DNA from: Ceratobasidium sp. AG-K
Taxonomy: Eukaryota > Basidiomycota > Agaricomycetes > Cantharellales > Ceratobasidiaceae
Direction: 5' to 3'
Assembly (NCBI GenBank): GCA_037039685.1
Contig: JAWNGF010000013.1
Coordinates: forward strand, 1,447,001-1,511,000
Length of the DNA: 64,000 nucleotides
Part shown: positions 60,774 to 64,000 of the stretch, piece by piece
Layout of the letters: each line of letters opens with the position of its first letter
Position numbering within the stretch: the first letter of the stretch is position 1
Notes under the pieces: model-generated
Seen by the model: the letters and a program-made list of their open reading frames with translations, nothing else
What the model was told of the DNA's origin: nothing
Databases searched by the model: none
Translations under genes and position numbers: made by a program

Positions 60774-61056
60774 TATTGAGATATTACCGAGAACGTCTCG
60801 CACTCAATGAGCTTCTTAGCTAAGCCGCGCAGTGGAAGTAGGACTACAAGGATGATGTATTGTGCGAATACGCAGTCGCTTTACATACACACATGAGTAG
60901 AACATGAGAGAACGATAAGAAAACAATTAGTAACACGCATACGTGTACTATCAGTCAGCACAGAAATAATCAGTCAGCATATAGTGAGTCAATTCGCCAC
61001 ATTCGGTAGTAGGCGACGTGTACATTCGATTCGCATATTCCATTCGATTCACAATA
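60774..61056 (-). repeat. 5' LTR of element 2 (283 bp)
   Basis: I found no difference from 55003-55285 when reading the two side by side. Confidence 0.93.
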
Positions 61057-61061
61057 AAGGC
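61057..61061 (+). repeat. Target-site duplication AAGGC, right copy of element 2
   Basis: Identical to 54998-55002. Confidence 0.9.
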
Positions 61062-61753
61062 GTCGGATAGTGGCTCTGGGGATGGTTTCACGACTGGAAT
61101 ACGGACTTGAAGCTGATGTAATTTCGGAAGATAGATTGACACTTGGAACAGTTTGCGTGGCTCAATAACCGCTCCCTCTACAATCAGCTCTTCTAGTTCG
61201 GGCCATGAGTCCCCTATTGTCTTCAGTGTGTCGTATTCCGTTTCCAAAGTAAACCCAAGCGCGGGTGTCATAGTGGCTTGACGGCGACAGTGGAGAGAAG
61301 TCTATGAGTGCAGTTTTAAGGTTGGTGACAGGTTGTACGAATGCTCGGCGGCGTATTTAGCAATGCCTCATTCCCCTGGTGGTAGGCACATACGGAGTCT
61401 TGAAATCGCCCGATCGAATGTTCAGAATTTCGACATGTCGTCCGTGAATGTAGACACGATTGAGGTATTGATCAGTCAATTTATTCGACGGAGAACTCTG
61501 TTACTGGTTTGTATTGTCAGTGGTTCGGAATGACATTATGTAGAGCCATGGCTCACTGATAGTAACGAAGGAGCGGAACTATGCCAACTTCGCGCCAGAT
61601 ATGAGGAAGAGTAGCTTCGAATAACACCCGAGTGACTCTAAGCGCCTGCGCGAGATCGCGACGAGAAAGATGTGCGTAAATCAAGTGATATAATTCGGGT
61701 GGTAATGCGCGACCAGATTTTGTGAGCATGTTGAAGATGCCGACTCGAATCAT

Positions 61754-62374
61754 ATCAGGCGCAGTTGTGGTCAGGAGGCAGAGGGCATCTTGATGCCGAT
61801 CGCCATTTTCCGATCAGCGCAAGACATGAGGTCAACTCCACTTGAGGCAACCTGATATACGGCGACTCAAAAATGTGCTGCGTTCAACAGAGTTTCACCA
61901 TTGAGGTCGAGAGGCTGAGGCGAGGCCGCTCCTAAAGCAAGGTAGACAATGTGGTATTGAGGCAGTCAAGAGCTGTGTTATGCTGAGACGCGGTTGAGGA
62001 TGTCGTGTGACCAACGTGGGTTGCTGAGACGCAAGGATAACTCGTCGAGCCTGTTATCGTACGCTGCCGGTGGCTAGCCTGCATGACGGGGCATACGGAA
62101 CGGCTCGAAAAATTGATCGCCCGTCATAGCATTCACAATAGATAATGATTCCGAGTGTCACCAAAACCGAATCTATGTCCCCCAATAAAAAATAGTACCC
62201 TCAAAAACTTCTGAGCATCGTGTGAGTGGGGCATATATCCACGAGGCATCGATACCACGGCGATCACAGCAGGGCAGAAGAGCAACGTGTCAAGCGCCGA
62301 AGCCGCGGAATATGACGCGCGCAACAGACAGATAGAAAACGCGCACACACGACTCCTATCCACCACACTCCAAA
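61754..62374. other. Divergent intergenic region, F-box gene / SEY1
   Basis: About 0.6 kb with no supported gene; presumably holds both promoters. Confidence 0.4.
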
Positions 62375-64000
62375 ATGCAGACCCGTCCCCCATCTTCCCC
62401 CGACTCGAATGAGCGTATTCAGATTGTCGATGAAAACAAAGAGTTCACGTACGTGGGCCGAATTGTTCACGGATTTCGTTGGAGCTGATGATTGTTTTTG
62501 GTACAGGAAAGAGCTAAATACGCAAATTACACGATGGGGACTTGGAGATGCTGGGTTCGGATACGATGTCGTTGCGGTTTTTGGGTCCCAGTCGACGGGA
62601 AAGTCGACGCTGTTGAATAGGCTGTTTGGGACGACATTTGATGTCATGGACGAGACTCAACGGCGACAGACGACCAAGGGTGAGCATAAAGTTGTTGAAC
62701 ACGTACAGGTAGTTAATAGAATATTGAAGGTATCTGGATGTGTCGTGGAAAGGATATGAACGTGATGGTCATGGACGTAGAGGGTACCGATGGACGTGAG
62801 CGCGGAGAGGACCAGGTTTGTCCGCTAAATGATTCTCCATGGATGTTAGCTCACGTCAATAAATAGGATTTCGAACGCAAATCCGCACTATTCTCACTCG
62901 CGTCGTCCGAGGTGCTCATTGTAAACTTGTGGGAACATCAAGTCGGACTGTACCAAGGTGCGCCTCATTTCCCAATATTATGGCCGTGCCTCCACGTCAG
63001 ACCGCACATCACCTCTGGGTCATCCTGTCAACCCTACCCCATTCAATCCCATCCCTCCCTAAACCCGCCTATTAATTCGTATTATTTGTTGCTTATCTCG
63101 TACTAACCCTTCTCCCTCGTGCAGGCGCGAACATGGGCCTCCTCAAGACCGTCTTTGAAGTCAACCTCTCGCTGTTCGGAAAGAGCAAAGGTTCCGACGG
63201 GTGGGTTAACTCTCCCCCTTGACGACGCTCCACTCACGCCTTCCACAGATCGGCCCAAAAAACGATGCTCCTGTTCGTCATCCGTGACCACGTCGGCGCA
63301 ACCCCACTCTCCAACCTTTCGGCTACCCTTACGGCCGATATGAACAAAATTTGGGACGGTCTCGTCAAGGTACGCGCCACGACGTGTGCATGTGATTTTC
63401 GAACTAATCGCGGTCAATAGCCCGAAGGCCTGTCCCACTCGCTCCTCACTGACCACTTTGACCTTGCGTTTACCACCCTCCCACACAAAATCCTCTTACC
63501 TGAGAAGTTTGAGCAAGAGGTCCTCAATCTCCGCCAACGGTTCGCCGACCGGTGAGTTCATCTTTGGCCTGTGCGTGATTCTTGGAAGCTGACGGCCTCG
63601 ATATAGGACGCGTGAAGACTATGTTTTCAAACCCGCCTATCACAAGCGTATCCCCGCCGACGGTGTAGCGCATTACATGGAGGGCATTTGGGTGCGCCGA
63701 GTAACTTGATTCGCGTGCAATCGCTAATTATTCCTGGTTTTTGACTTTTGTGGTTCCTTGATGACGTATGCCCTGGTTGGATGACATAATGGCTGTTCGA
63801 CCCTGACCTACACGTGATATTCTGGCATTTCTCCACGTTCCCCTGGATCTTTATATGTGACGATCTTGCTGGGTTTTTGCTCGCACGGTGGCGAACCGCT
63901 TCCTTCGTTGGGTTCACGAACATTATATCGCCGTTTTCTCGCTGCAACCTGGAACCGGCCACCGCTTCATCCCATATACTTGACTTGAACAGGAACAAGT
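62375..64000 (+). CDS. SEY1: Sey1/RHD3-type ER membrane-fusion GTPase, 5' part
   Basis: Exons 62375-62448, 62507-62679, 62730-62815 and from 62867 onward join in frame; the gene runs off the window end. Visible GTPase motifs: G1 [13 protein letters not shown], the switch region with RRQTTKGIW, and G3 [16 protein letters not shown]. Then '[35 protein letters not shown]', '[10 protein letters not shown]' at the G4 position (RD), and 'GIW' followed by 'EQV' after a long last intron. This is the RHD3/Sey1 order. These dynamin-like proteins tether and fuse ER tubules; the C-terminal membrane hairpin lies outside the window. The start ATG at 62375 gives the short acidic N-terminus usual in fungal orthologues. 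Confidence 0.93.

Larger units (their letters stand above)
55003..61056 (-). mobile_element. Ty1/copia LTR retrotransposon, element 2 (6.05 kb)
   Basis: Flanked by a perfect 5-bp duplication AAGGC (54998-55002 and 61057-61061). The two 283-bp LTRs are identical by eye. The primer-binding site is the same half tRNA-iMet type as element 1. The gag-pol frame reads on the minus strand with four interior TGA stops. Inserted inside an exon of the F-box gene. Confidence 0.95.
54826..61753 (-). pseudogene. F-box gene split by copia element 2
   Basis: The 5' part is 61753 to about 61057. An F-box-like motif (LPPELYHLIYAHLSRRDLAQALRV, ending HIWREV) lies in the first exon at residues about 17-55. A possible exon follows around 61500-61370 (DQYLNRVYIHGRHVEIL), then one with a Leu-rich pattern (WPELEELIVEGAV, LPKLHQLQVRIP) up to PLSDA at 61057. 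Element 2 interrupts it there. With the element and one AAGGC copy removed, the frame continues without shift as LKDYVPSQDALRNLPF.. for about 57 codons to the stop at 54826-54828. F-box proteins are substrate receptors of SCF ubiquitin ligases. The middle exon border is not clean in my model. Confidence 0.7.

Noticed and set aside
1..64000. CRISPR arrays, bacterial operons or prophage genes
   Set aside because: The window is spliced eukaryotic DNA; the only regular repeats are LTRs, inverted-repeat ends and the small LTR-internal repeats.

Overview
This is nuclear DNA of a filamentous fungus, most likely an agaricomycete basidiomycete. That is inferred from dense 45-70 nt GT..AG introns in nearly every gene, three tandem-type DUF6535 membrane-protein genes, tyrosine-kinase-like protein kinases of the kind expanded in mushroom-forming fungi, and Ty1/copia LTR retrotransposons. 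The style of the DUF6535 and kinase genes suggests Rhizoctonia or a relative, but this cannot be proven from the window.

Layout. 1-0.8 kb: 3' part of a Ser/Pro-rich gene (minus). 1.7-7.5 kb: two decaying carboxylesterase copies (minus). 8.4-10.4 kb: MATE-like transporter (plus). 10.6-11.0 kb: BolA2 (minus). 11.1-12.4 kb: Ser/Pro-rich hypothetical gene. 13.25-18.14 kb: copia element 1 with 270-bp LTRs and TSD AAAGG, inserted near the 3' end of a minus-strand gene. 19.4-22.7 kb: an active-looking kinase preceded by a pseudokinase, possibly one tandem protein. 23.4-25.7 kb: mitochondrial ClpX. 26.1-26.8 kb: short hAT-like non-autonomous element. 27.0-30.9, 40.8-44.5 and 48.5-53.4 kb: three DUF6535 paralogues. 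33.2-36.0 kb: TTC27-like TPR protein. 36.8-40.0 kb: decayed ABC-B transporter carrying a foldback insertion. 46.3 kb: solo LTR. 55.0-61.1 kb: copia element 2 with identical 283-bp LTRs and TSD AAGGC, splitting an F-box gene. 62.4 kb to the end: 5' part of SEY1.

The conserved genes (BolA2, ClpX, TTC27-like, SEY1) are intact and sit among accessory DNA: family expansions, pseudogenes and transposons. The most striking signals are: six interior stops in the two copia elements, all TGA; a sharp CpG-density step inside element 2; a 5-nt micro-exon kept in all three DUF6535 genes, plus 9-nt and 7-nt micro-exons elsewhere; a duplicated exon module in the third DUF6535 gene; and a pseudokinase-kinase pair. 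All exon models are hand-built from frame continuity and splice consensus. No searches were run.
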